From Terriglobus saanensis SP1PR4 (GTDB lineage: Bacteria > Acidobacteriota > Terriglobia > Terriglobales > Acidobacteriaceae), in NCBI RefSeq assembly GCF_000179915.2, contig NC_014963.1, forward strand, positions 3,968,001 to 4,032,000: a stretch of 64,000 bases of DNA, in the 5' to 3' direction. Both the position numbers and the translations under genes were made by a program. Below, one piece after another: positions 56,821 through 64,000 of the stretch. The notes under the pieces were generated by a model, which worked only from the letters and a program-made list of their open reading frames with translations, was not told the DNA's origin and searched no databases. Position 1 is the stretch's first letter; each line of letters starts with the position of its first letter.

Positions 56821-58011
56821 TTACTTCCCCGCAAATACTCGTAAAAGTGGCGCATCATCTGCATCCCCCGACAACTCCCAGATCATCACACCTCCAAGAT
56901 GCTGCTCCCGCACATACGCAGCCTTGGCGTGGAGCGAGGTAGCGTCTTCGAAGGTGAGGAAGTTTTTGCCGTCATAGAGCCATGGTGCTTGTGAGATGGG
57001 GTCTCGATAGAGCTTGGCGTCCGGAGTGGCGGCGAGGATCTTTGCCGTGGATTGATTGAGATTCCCGCGCACCGGTCGGCCCGCTGTGCCAAGGCCATTG
57101 TTCTCGCCTGAGACTTCCGTCCATTGATACGCATAGAACGGGATGCCGAGGAGCAGCTTTTCGACGGGAGCGCCGTGCGAAGTGAAGTCGGCGATGGCTT
57201 TGCTGGCGGTGTCGGCGTTGGGATTGCTGCTGCGGAGAGGAGCGACGAGGCCGGTCGTATGGCTCCACGGGCCGTTGTAGTCGTAGGTCATGACACCGAT
57301 CTCATCCACCTCTGCGGCGACGCGCTGCCAGTCCACAGCTTCGATGTGGTCGCGGGTCGCACCCGCTGCAATCGAGAGCGTCAACCCTGGACGAGCGGCA
57401 CTCATTTGCCTGCGAAACTCTGCGAGGAGGGCGATGAAGTCTTCGTTCTGCGCGGCGTTGGGATACTCCCAGTCCACATCGAAGCCGTCGAAGAGTCCGG
57501 GAGCTTCGACGCCTGGAGCCAGGTGTCCGAGTACGAAGCGCTGGATGCAGGAGCGCACAAAGCCTTCGCGTACCTCAGACTGGGCGATCGCGGCAAAGTC
57601 CGACGCGCGACCTTCCAGTGAGAGAAGAATGCGGAGACGTGGGTATCTCTGCCTCAGCTTTTGTAACTGGTGGAAATTGCCCTTCAGGATCGCCGTGGGG
57701 TCGTCGGCGATACCGTCCACGCTATTCGCCATGGTGTAGGCGAGATTCATGTCCGCTTGCAGGTCAGCGACAACGCACTGGTTATCTTTGATAAATCCCT
57801 GCGCGTAGTTGATCTGCGTCAGTCTGTCCGCCGCGCCACTGTGCACTAGGTTGCCAACGAAGTAGTTGTCGTAGACACCCCATTGCGGGAAGTATCCCAC
57901 CACTTTTTCGTGTGTCTCAGCCGGAATCGAGGCAGCCATGCGGGCGCGATCCGCTGCGAACGCAGGTAAGGCAAGAGATAGAACAAATGCAGCAATCCAG
58001 GCAGATTTCAT
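56821..58011 (-). CDS. Secreted glycoside hydrolase family 18 protein
   Basis: This chitinase-like enzyme has 396 residues and a signal peptide (MKSAWIAAFVLSLALPAFAA). A GH18 TIM barrel covers about 36-395 with KVVGYFPQWGVYDNYF at the start. The catalytic DxxDxDxE motif is DGFDVDWE at 175-182, with acid Glu182. MTYDYNGPWSHTTGLVAPLR and WLYDGKNFLTFED line the substrate cleft. It has no chitin-binding or fibronectin modules, so it probably acts on soluble or peptidoglycan-like GlcNAc chains, or on fungal chitin. Cell context is unknown. Confidence 0.92.
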   Translation of the reverse strand: MKSAWIAAFVLSLALPAFAADRARMAASIPAETHEKVVGYFPQWGVYDNYFVGNLVHSGAADRLTQINYAQGFIKDNQCVVADLQADMNLAYTMANSVDGIADDPTAILKGNFHQLQKLRQRYPRLRILLSLEGRASDFAAIAQSEVREGFVRSCIQRFVLGHLAPGVEAPGLFDGFDVDWEYPNAAQNEDFIALLAEFRRQMSAARPGLTLSIAAGATRDHIEAVDWQRVAAEVDEIGVMTYDYNGPWSHTTGLVAPLRSSNPNADTASKAIADFTSHGAPVEKLLLGIPFYAYQWTEVSGENNGLGTAGRPVRGNLNQSTAKILAATPDAKLYRDPISQAPWLYDGKNFLTFEDATSLHAKAAYVREQHLGGVMIWELSGDADDAPLLRVFAGK

Positions 58012-58141
58012 ATTTGTTGCAGTTCCTCAAAGAATCGACGTCCCAGATTGGACGCGCGACACCTCCCGAGCGAACCAGATCGGCATAAATTGACTTTCAG
58101 CCGATGCATCCACGCCTTGCCGCGTTATAGTGCAAGGCAAG

Positions 58142-60007
58142 ATGAATCGACGTGGATTTCTAGAGATGTGTGCGGGCGCGGGCATTGGATCGCCGATGTT
58201 TGCCGGGGCGCTGATGGCGCTGGTGGGTACCCCTTTCGCTGTTGCCGCGGAGCCAGCGGGAGAGTCGAAAGACGATTATCCGAAGATCACGCTGGAGATG
58301 CTGGCAGCCGCTGAGGGTGTCGCCGGCATCAAGCTCACCACCGAACAGCGCAAGATGCTGTTGGGAGGAGTCACGGAGCAACGCGACTCGGTAAAGGCCA
58401 TTCGCGCGCTGAAGATATCGAACTCCGTTGCGCCAGCCACCTATTTCGACCCGAGGCCGAACGGCTTTGTGATGCCGCAAGCGCCTGTGGAGAGACGGAA
58501 GCCTCACGCGCATGATGTGGCGTTCAACGCGACGGGCGGTGAAGAGACTTTGGCCTTCGCAACAGTGACCCAGTTGGCTTCACTGTTGCGGACACGCAAG
58601 ATTACTTCGCTTGAACTGACGAAGATGTATCTCGGTCGGCTGAAACGCTACGATCCGAAGCTGCACTTCGTCGTAACACTGACCGAAGAGCGGGCGCTGG
58701 CGAGTGCCGCCCAGGCGGACAAGGAGATTGCGGCTGGCAAGTATCGCGGGGCATTACACGGAATACCGTGGGGCGCGAAGGACCTGCTGAGCGTCAAGGG
58801 ATATCGCACGACGTGGGGCGCTGCTGGACTGGAGCAGCAGAGCTTCGACACGGACGCCACGGTGGTGCAGCGACTGGATGCCGCCGGTGCGGTGTTGGTC
58901 GCGAAGATGACGCTCGGCGCGCTGGCGAATGGCGATGTCTGGTTTGGCGGCAAGACGCGCAATCCGTGGAACGCGAAGCAGGGTTCGAGCGGGTCATCTG
59001 CTGGCAGTGCGTCCGCAGTGAGTGCGGGATGTCTTGGCTTTGCGATTGGATCGGAGACGCTTGGAAGCATCTCTTCTCCTTCGACGCGGTGCGGCGTGAC
59101 GGGTCTACGTCCGACCTATGGCCTGGTGCCGCGAACGGGTGCGATGGCGCTGACGTGGTCGATGGATAAGCTTGGTCCCATCTGCCGAGACGTGGAGGAT
59201 TGCGCGCTGGTGCTTGAGGTGCTGCAGGGCGCGGACGGCATGGACCACACGGTCCGCAGCGACGCGCACTTTCATTGGGACCCCGACTTCGATTGGAAGA
59301 CGCTGCGCATCGGATACCTTGCGGCGAAGTTTGAACTGGCAGATGCGAGCGATCTGCCCCCGAAGCCAAAGGAGACCGACGCGGCGACCATGAAAGCTTG
59401 GCGAGCAGACAAGGCGGCCTTCGACACGAAGCGCTATGACAATCGCTTCGATCGCGCCACCCTGGAGGTGCTTCGATCGATGGGCGTAACTCTTATCCCC
59501 GTGAAGGTTCCTGACCTTCCATGGAGTGCCATGACGCAGGTACTCGAAGCCGAAGCTGCCGCGGCATTCGATGAACTGACGCGCAGTGGACGCGACGCTT
59601 TGCTGACCGCGCAAGGCAAGAACGATTGGCCGAACATCTTCCGCACCTCTCGCTTTTACTCCGCCGTGGATTATATCCAGGCGCAGCGCGCTCGCACGCT
59701 CGGCATTGAAGCGATGCGCGAGATCTTTGAAAAGGTCGACATCATCGTGACTCCAAGCGGCGGAACCCAGCTACGTATCACTAATCTCACAGGTCATCCG
59801 GCGGTCATTGTTCCCAACGGTATACGCGGAGACGATGCTCCCTCACCCGCGCACGAGGAAGACGACGATGACGAGAACGTCGGCGGTCCCGGTACACCGG
59901 TCAGCATGACGTTTCTAGGCGGGCTTTACCAGGATGCGCGCGTGGCCGCCTTCGCTCGTGCCTACCAGGAGAAGACCAACTTCCATCATCTGCATCCCAG
60001 ACTTTAG
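58142..60007 (+). CDS. Exported amidase-signature hydrolase
   Basis: This 621-residue amidase has a twin-arginine type signal (MNRRGFLEMCAGAGIGSPMF). The Ser-cisSer-Lys triad is present: Lys in LHGIPWGAKDLLS, then GSSGSSAGSASAVSAGCLGF with the cis-Ser, and SETLGSISSPSTRCGVTGLR with the nucleophile Ser. Insertions at about 380-420 make it longer than GatA-like enzymes. ATG 58142 has AAGG upstream. It hydrolyses an amide of unknown identity outside the cytoplasm. It stops four bases before the convergent SDR stop. Confidence 0.9.
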   Translation: MNRRGFLEMCAGAGIGSPMFAGALMALVGTPFAVAAEPAGESKDDYPKITLEMLAAAEGVAGIKLTTEQRKMLLGGVTEQRDSVKAIRALKISNSVAPATYFDPRPNGFVMPQAPVERRKPHAHDVAFNATGGEETLAFATVTQLASLLRTRKITSLELTKMYLGRLKRYDPKLHFVVTLTEERALASAAQADKEIAAGKYRGALHGIPWGAKDLLSVKGYRTTWGAAGLEQQSFDTDATVVQRLDAAGAVLVAKMTLGALANGDVWFGGKTRNPWNAKQGSSGSSAGSASAVSAGCLGFAIGSETLGSISSPSTRCGVTGLRPTYGLVPRTGAMALTWSMDKLGPICRDVEDCALVLEVLQGADGMDHTVRSDAHFHWDPDFDWKTLRIGYLAAKFELADASDLPPKPKETDAATMKAWRADKAAFDTKRYDNRFDRATLEVLRSMGVTLIPVKVPDLPWSAMTQVLEAEAAAAFDELTRSGRDALLTAQGKNDWPNIFRTSRFYSAVDYIQAQRARTLGIEAMREIFEKVDIIVTPSGGTQLRITNLTGHPAVIVPNGIRGDDAPSPAHEEDDDDENVGGPGTPVSMTFLGGLYQDARVAAFARAYQEKTNFHHLHPRL

Positions 60008-60714
60008 CCCATATGGCGGATGGTCATCTGCGGCACACGCAGGTTCGGCGGCAGCGAGCAGGTGAAGACGATGGTCTCTGCAAGTTCGCGCGCGTCCATC
60101 ATCCGCGACTGAGCCACGCTCTCTTCCGTGCGGCCGTGACCTACGGCGAACTCTGTTTTGATGCCGCCGGGACAGAGCGCCGTGACCTTGATGCCGTGCG
60201 GACGAAGCTCGGCGTCTAGTGCCTGCGCGAAGCCGAGCTGGGCGAACTTGCTCGCGCAATAGACACTCTCATTCGCGGCTCCCGACAGGCCAGCGACGGA
60301 AGAGATGAAGACGATCTGTCCGCTGTTCTGCGCGATCATGTGCGGCGCGACGGCACGCGAGAAGACGAAGCCGGAACGCACATTCGCCGCCATCATCTCG
60401 TCATACTCTGCCGCAGTGGTGTCCACGAGTTGTTTGTAGTTACCCTGCCCTGCATTGTTGATCAGGATGTCGATGCGACCGAATCGCTGCAGGGCGGCCG
60501 CGAGAACTTCCTCCGCGGTGCTCTCCAGCGAAGCATCGCCTGCAACGAAGGCTGCGGCCTCACCAATCTCGTCCACCAGAAGGCGCAGGCGCTCTTCGCG
60601 TCTGGCGGTCACCACTACACTCGCGCCCTCCGCGGCCAACGCCAGTGCGGTCGCACGTCCCAGACCGGCGCTTGCACCGGTCACGATCGCTACTTTGCCC
60701 TGCAGCTTTTTCAT
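60004..60714 (-). CDS. Short-chain dehydrogenase
   Basis: This classical SDR of 236 residues opens MKKLQGKVAIVTGASAGLGR with the cofactor motif TGASAGLG. It has INNAG, VFISSVAGLSG with the catalytic Ser, and VYCASKFAQLGFAQALDAEL with Tyr and Lys. Proton-relay Asn is at MMAANVRSG. The basic residues RREER after VVVTA point to NADPH. It is divergent from the ABC ATPase with only 27 bases between start codons, so they share a promoter region. The substrate is unknown. Confidence 0.9.
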   Translation of the reverse strand: MKKLQGKVAIVTGASAGLGRATALALAAEGASVVVTARREERLRLLVDEIGEAAAFVAGDASLESTAEEVLAAALQRFGRIDILINNAGQGNYKQLVDTTAAEYDEMMAANVRSGFVFSRAVAPHMIAQNSGQIVFISSVAGLSGAANESVYCASKFAQLGFAQALDAELRPHGIKVTALCPGGIKTEFAVGHGRTEESVAQSRMMDARELAETIVFTCSLPPNLRVPQMTIRHMG

Positions 60715-60741
60715 ACTGGCAGGATGCTACCATCCGCTAGG

Positions 60742-61512
60742 ATGCAAGCGAAGACCCTCATCCGGGCCGAAGGCCTGACGAAGCAGTACGGGACACAGAC
60801 CGTCGTTCACGATGTCTCGTTCGATATCGAGCATGGGGAAATCCTTGGCCTGGTGGGCGAATCAGGCAGCGGCAAAAGCACCGTGGCGCGGATGCTTCTC
60901 AAACTCATTGAACCGACCAGTGGTGCAGTCCACTTCGATGGCATCGACGTTCTGCACGCGCCAACAAGCGAACTCCGGCATCTCCGACGTCGCATGCAGA
61001 TCGTCTTTCAGGACCCGTATGCCGCGCTCAATCCGCGCATGCGCGTGCGACAGATCCTCGCGGAACCCTTTCACATTCACAAGCAGGCATTGCATGGTGC
61101 AGAACTCGAAGCGAAGTTGATCGACCTGCTCGATGAAGTACAGCTAGGCCACTCCGCCCTTAGCCGCTATCCGCATGAGTTCAGCGGAGGACAGCGGCAG
61201 CGCATCAACATTGCGCGCGCTCTCGCACTAAGGCCGGAGTTCCTCGTTCTGGATGAGCCTGTCTCCGCGCTCGATGTCTCAGTCGGTGCGCAGATCATCA
61301 ATCTCCTCCGCGACTTGCAGAAGGCGCATGGCCTTACCTGCCTGTTTATCTCACATTCCATGCCGCTGGTGCGCTACCTCTGCGATCGCGTGGCGGTGAT
61401 GCAGCGCGGCAGCATTGTGGAGATGGGAGAGGCCGTTTCTCTCTGCGAAAATCCGCAGCAGCCATACACGCAGGCGCTCATCGCAGCAACCCCGGAGTTC
61501 AGCGTAAAATAA
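60742..61512 (+). CDS. Opp/Dpp-type ABC transporter ATPase
   Basis: This 256-residue nucleotide-binding subunit has Walker A GESGSGKST, Q-loop VFQDPYAALNPRMRVRQILA, signature FSGGQRQRINIARALAL, Walker B LVLDEPVSALDVS and the H-loop FISHSMPLVRYLC. The DPYAALNPR segment is typical of OppF/DppF-like ATPases of peptide importers. No permease, second ATPase or binding protein is adjacent, so it must pair with subunits from elsewhere, or work alone. ATG 60742 is used; ATG 60724 would add six residues. Confidence 0.9.
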   Translation: MQAKTLIRAEGLTKQYGTQTVVHDVSFDIEHGEILGLVGESGSGKSTVARMLLKLIEPTSGAVHFDGIDVLHAPTSELRHLRRRMQIVFQDPYAALNPRMRVRQILAEPFHIHKQALHGAELEAKLIDLLDEVQLGHSALSRYPHEFSGGQRQRINIARALALRPEFLVLDEPVSALDVSVGAQIINLLRDLQKAHGLTCLFISHSMPLVRYLCDRVAVMQRGSIVEMGEAVSLCENPQQPYTQALIAATPEFSVK

Positions 61513-61576
61513 TGCATGGACGTGACCAGGAGGTGACTTGCCGGCACGTACTATTGCGTCACGCGGAGACCCGCGC

Positions 61577-61861
61577 ATGGGCACAACTTCCTGGGTGGAC
61601 ATCGTCGGCTATATCGCCGCCACCTGCACTACGATCGCCTACCTTCCTCAAGTCATCATGGTCTGGCGCAGCAAAGATGCCTCGGGCGTAAGTTGGGGGA
61701 TGGTGTTGCTCTTATGCATTGGACTCAGCCTTTGGCTGGTCTTCGGACTTGCCATCCACCGTCTTCCGGTCATCCTGGTAAACGGTCTCACGCTCATTCT
61801 TACTGGCACCATGGTGGTGCTCAAACTGAAATACGACGCCCAACGAAAGCAGAACGCATAA
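61577..61861 (+). CDS. SemiSWEET-type sugar transporter
   Basis: This 94-residue three-helix PQ-loop protein acts as a dimer to let sugars cross the membrane. Helix 1 has the PQ motif (AATCTTIAYLPQVIMVWRSK), helix 2 is VSWGMVLLLCIGLSLWLVFG, and helix 3 is LPVILVNGLTLILTGTMVVL. ATG 61577 is used because GGAG precedes it; a longer frame from 61538 has no family match. It is followed immediately by DUF971 and DUF3050 genes, a run of three tightly packed cistrons. The sugar is unknown. Confidence 0.88.
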   Translation: MGTTSWVDIVGYIAATCTTIAYLPQVIMVWRSKDASGVSWGMVLLLCIGLSLWLVFGLAIHRLPVILVNGLTLILTGTMVVLKLKYDAQRKQNA

Positions 61862-62305
61862 GTGAGCCACGAAGGCATACGCATCGTCAGTGAAGAGGAG
61901 TCCAGGCGCATTGCCGCTGAAGATGAGCGGACCTTCTCCGCCGATGCGTTTACGCCGACGAAGGTGCGCGTTCGCATCACCGAAGGTACAGGCGTGGAGA
62001 TCGAGTGGAAGGACGGCCACCTCTCTTCGTGGACCTTCCAATGGCTGCGCGATGCCTGTCCTTGTGCCACATGCCATGAAGCGCGCGAAGCCAGCGGCAT
62101 GGCAGTCGGTGAACGCAAGCCGCAGCCGATGCAGATCCTGCCGATGTATCAGGCGCCGGTGAAACCGCTGGAAGCAACGCCCGTGGGCCGTTATGCTCTC
62201 CGCTTCAAATGGAACGATGGGCACGAGAGCGGCATTTATTCGTGGGACTATCTACGCCGCATCTGCCGGTGCTTTGTCTGCCGCGCAGAGTTAGGAATCG
62301 ATTGA
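61862..62305 (+). CDS. DUF971-domain protein
   Basis: This 147-residue protein starts at GTG directly after the SemiSWEET stop. DUF971 is seen in IEWKDGHLSSWTFQWLRDAC, followed by PCATCHEAREASG, and then the second half ALRFKWNDGHESGIYSWDYL with a final CRCFVCRAELGID. Two pairs of cysteines (CPCATC and CRCFVC) could bind a metal or Fe-S cluster. Relatives include the N-terminal domain of gamma-butyrobetaine hydroxylases. Its stop overlaps the next start (TGATG). Confidence 0.85.
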   Translation: MSHEGIRIVSEEESRRIAAEDERTFSADAFTPTKVRVRITEGTGVEIEWKDGHLSSWTFQWLRDACPCATCHEAREASGMAVGERKPQPMQILPMYQAPVKPLEATPVGRYALRFKWNDGHESGIYSWDYLRRICRCFVCRAELGID

Positions 62306-63099
62306 TGACGACCTCCACTCCTACATCGCAGACAGAACGCCTGGATTCCCTGCAACAGCGCCTGCGTCCCTTCTATGCACGACTGGCGGAGCATCCCCTT
62401 TACGCGAGCTTTCGCACGGTGGAAGATCTCCACATCTTCATGGAAGCGCACGTCTTCGCAGTGTGGGACTTCATGAGCTTACTTAAGACATTGCAGCGCG
62501 GGCTTACGTGCGTCGAAGTGCCCTGGACTCCTTCTGCCAAGCCGGAGAGCCGACGTCTTGTGAACGAGATCGTTCTCGGCGAAGAGAGCGACATCTACGA
62601 AGGCAAGCACGTCAGCCACTTCGAGCTGTATCGCATGGCCATGCAAGCCTGCGGTGCGGATACCTCCGCGATGGATTCCCTCCTGCAACTGCTGGCTAGG
62701 GGTGAAGATCTCGACACAGCACTGGAACAATGTGGCGCTCCCCTTGAAGCCATCATCTTTGTAAAAGGCACCTTTCAGGTCATCGCGAAGGGCAGTCTGC
62801 ATGCTACGGCGGCGGCCTTCACCTTTGGTCGTGAAGACCTGATCCCGGAGATGTTCAAGGGCTTCGTCCGCGACCTCGCTCAGAAGCTCGCAGGCAGTCT
62901 CGGCATCTTCCTCTGGTATCTTGAGCGGCACATCGAGGTAGATGGTGAAGAGCACGGCCCCATGGCTCTGCGCATGGTGAGCGATCTCTGTGGCGACGAT
63001 GATCGCAAGTGGAGCGAAGCGGAAGAGGCCGCCCGCATTGCTCTGGAAGAGCGTCTGCAGCTTTGGGACGGCATCCACGCACGGATCAAAAACGCCTGA
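62305..63099 (+). CDS. DUF3050-domain protein
   Basis: This 264-residue helical protein of the heme-oxygenase-like superfamily has the family opening LDSLQQRLRPFYARLAEHPL and YASFRTVEDLHIFMEAHVFA. It includes VWDFMSLLKTLQRGLTCVEV, NEIVLGEESDIYEGKHVSHF and LYRMAMQACGADTSAM, with conserved His, Glu and Asp that could hold a di-iron site. The start shares one base with the DUF971 stop. Relatives are annotated as iron-containing oxidases, but the substrate is unknown. It ends the SemiSWEET operon. Confidence 0.85.
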   Translation: MTTSTPTSQTERLDSLQQRLRPFYARLAEHPLYASFRTVEDLHIFMEAHVFAVWDFMSLLKTLQRGLTCVEVPWTPSAKPESRRLVNEIVLGEESDIYEGKHVSHFELYRMAMQACGADTSAMDSLLQLLARGEDLDTALEQCGAPLEAIIFVKGTFQVIAKGSLHATAAAFTFGREDLIPEMFKGFVRDLAQKLAGSLGIFLWYLERHIEVDGEEHGPMALRMVSDLCGDDDRKWSEAEEAARIALEERLQLWDGIHARIKNA

Positions 63100-63250
63100 A
63101 ACAACGTCGCAATATTGAATACACGACCGTATCTGACAAATCTGACAAAAAAATCATTTTCATGAAAGCCCCCCTTGGTTCGATCTCCTATCTTGATTCC
63201 AGTGCAGTGTAACGATCAAGTTTTTCTGCGCTCCAAATCACTGAAAGAAG

Positions 63251-63760
63251 ATGAATGAGATGAGCAACGTCACAACGTTTCAGCAATTGAAGAAAGAACA
63301 TAAGTTTTCGAACGACATGAAGCTGTGGGATTTATTCGACTCCCTCGACTCAGTAGGGATTGAAGATAGTTTGGGTTTATATCAAGGCGGGGGCTTCGAT
63401 ACAGGTCATTGGCTTTTTCAGTTGATGGGCGAGATGAAGTGGTACGGGAAAAATTTCGTATCGCAGATGGGTGTTGTTCCACTCCTTTGCTATAACCAGG
63501 AGGGTCATATCTATTCCGAAGGGATGTTCGGCGGGGCGAGCCTCTGGATGACAGAGTTTCGAGGAAAGCCCTCTGTCATGCTTAACTACGACAAAGAGCC
63601 GGTGTTTGACCATTTCCGCAAAGTGGATAACAACACTTTGCTTGGTATCGTGAACGGAAAGACGCTGTCCAACGGAAAAGATATTGTTGAAAACGGCAAA
63701 TTCCAGTTCGTTTATCTGGAGCGCGTTGCCGAGCTTCCCGCAAAATTTGTCACGACGTAA
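63251..63760 (+). CDS. DUF4334 (GXWXG-type) protein
   Basis: This 169-residue protein is a single lipid- or ligand-binding-like domain. The family signs are LFDSLDSVGIEDSLGLYQGG, GFDTGHWLFQLMGEMKWYGK, MTEFRGKPSVMLNYDKEPVF, and DHFRKVDNNTLLGIVNGK. The GXWXG motif that begins the family reads GLYQG, so the Trp is replaced by Tyr. The gene is AT-richer than its neighbours, which could mark recent transfer. The function is unknown. The 63100-63250 leader region has no clear promoter. Confidence 0.82.
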   Translation: MNEMSNVTTFQQLKKEHKFSNDMKLWDLFDSLDSVGIEDSLGLYQGGGFDTGHWLFQLMGEMKWYGKNFVSQMGVVPLLCYNQEGHIYSEGMFGGASLWMTEFRGKPSVMLNYDKEPVFDHFRKVDNNTLLGIVNGKTLSNGKDIVENGKFQFVYLERVAELPAKFVTT

Positions 63761-63765
63761 AGTCG

Positions 63766-63799
63766 TTACCGCGCCTGGCCAGCAGGCCGGACGCGGTAA
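63766..63799. terminator. Bidirectional hairpin between convergent genes
   Basis: TTACCGCG (63766-63773) and CGCGGTAA (63792-63799) pair, with GGCC and GGCC closing an inner helix around AGCA. It sits six bases past the DUF4334 stop and 8 before the stop of the convergent gene at 63808. There is no long T run, so the terminator call is moderate. Confidence 0.55.
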
Positions 63800-63807
63800 T
63801 TGGACGA

Positions 63808-64000
63808 TTACTTCGCTACGACCTCTGTCGCAGCATCATGGACATACGTCACATTCACAGGATGGCCGTCGTTGTAATACTTCACCGTGCGATTGCCGTA
63901 GGTTGTGCCTGCACTCTTGCTCACCTGTCCGAGCGCAATCTGCGACTGCAGTTCGTTCATCCCCTTGATGACCTTATGCTGATCGACTGCGGCCCAGACT
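63808..64000 (-). CDS. Partial protein (N-terminus outside window)
   Basis: The last 64 residues of a minus-strand gene are visible. They read KVIKGMNELQSQIALGQVSK, then SAGTTYGNRTVKYYNDGHPV and VNVTYVHDAATEVVAK before the stop TAA at 63808. Tyr, Thr and Asn are common, as in an extracytoplasmic domain, but no family is recognised. The start lies beyond 64000. Codon use looks like the neighbours. Confidence 0.6.
   Translation of the reverse strand, partial: VWAAVDQHKVIKGMNELQSQIALGQVSKSAGTTYGNRTVKYYNDGHPVNVTYVHDAATEVVAK

Overview
The window is GC-rich chromosomal DNA from a Gram-negative, LPS-making bacterium, most likely an acidobacterium of the Acidobacteriaceae type (Terriglobus, Granulicella or Edaphobacter-like). 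This placement is an inference. It rests on the large von Willebrand A protein of the kind expanded in Acidobacteriota, the split b/b' ATP synthase stalk genes with a secretory-type N-terminal extension, the hfq-hflX pair, kdsA, and the many small secreted proteins beside housekeeping genes. I see no rRNA, tRNA, prophage, insertion sequence or CRISPR array.

Layout. 1-1.6 kb: start of the ATP synthase operon (b', b, delta). 2-3.8 kb: hfq-hflX. 4-8.3 kb: a DegT-type aminotransferase, a VIT1-type metal transporter, and a drug exporter divergent from its TetR regulator with two operator-like sites between them. 8.3-13.5 kb: SH3 lipoprotein, pyruvate kinase, YihY, a thioredoxin and scpA. 13.7-14.5 kb: a frameshifted short-chain dehydrogenase. 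14.5-20.7 kb: trpS, a site-2 protease, SIMPL and VWA proteins and small genes. 20.7-25.3 kb: two tandem paralogous membrane-anchored proteins of unknown family, moaA, and a GAF-GGDEF diguanylate cyclase whose 3' end overlaps a convergent secreted protein. 25.3-26.8 kb: a frameshifted second YidC/Oxa1 insertase. 26.9-33.5 kb: aldo/keto reductase, a DUF4160/DUF2442 pair, pyrG, RcnB-like and DUF4230 proteins, a VapBC pair and kdsA. 33.8-38.3 kb: OmpA-like protein, proline/aspartate-repeat secreted protein, Bcp, polysaccharide deacetylase. 38.5-41.1 kb: ECF sigma factor, HEAT-repeat anti-sigma factor and PDZ protein. 41.1-45 kb: circularly permuted ATP-grasp, CPCC protein, alpha-E and transglutaminase operon. 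45-47.2 kb: DprE1/DprE2-like oxidoreductase pair. 47.3-50.4 kb: heme oxygenase and bacteriophytochrome kinase. 50.5-56.1 kb: L20, L35, a large membrane protein and gyrB. 56.1-56.8 kb: a second VapBC pair with a striking palindromic promoter. 56.8-64 kb: GH18 protein, amidase, SDR, a solitary Opp-type ATPase, SemiSWEET, DUF971, DUF3050 and DUF4334 genes.

The most distinctive items are: the ATP-grasp/CPCC/alpha-E/transglutaminase operon, a candidate peptide-modification system with an extra cysteine-rich member; the vapBC promoter enclosed by a 16-bp perfect inverted repeat; a compact three-way-junction fold between hflX and the atp promoter; a dispersed palindromic repeat family; the pair of paralogous unknown membrane-anchored proteins; and two single-base frameshifts, in an SDR and in a YidC paralogue. 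All functions are read from sequence features by eye, and no database search was possible.
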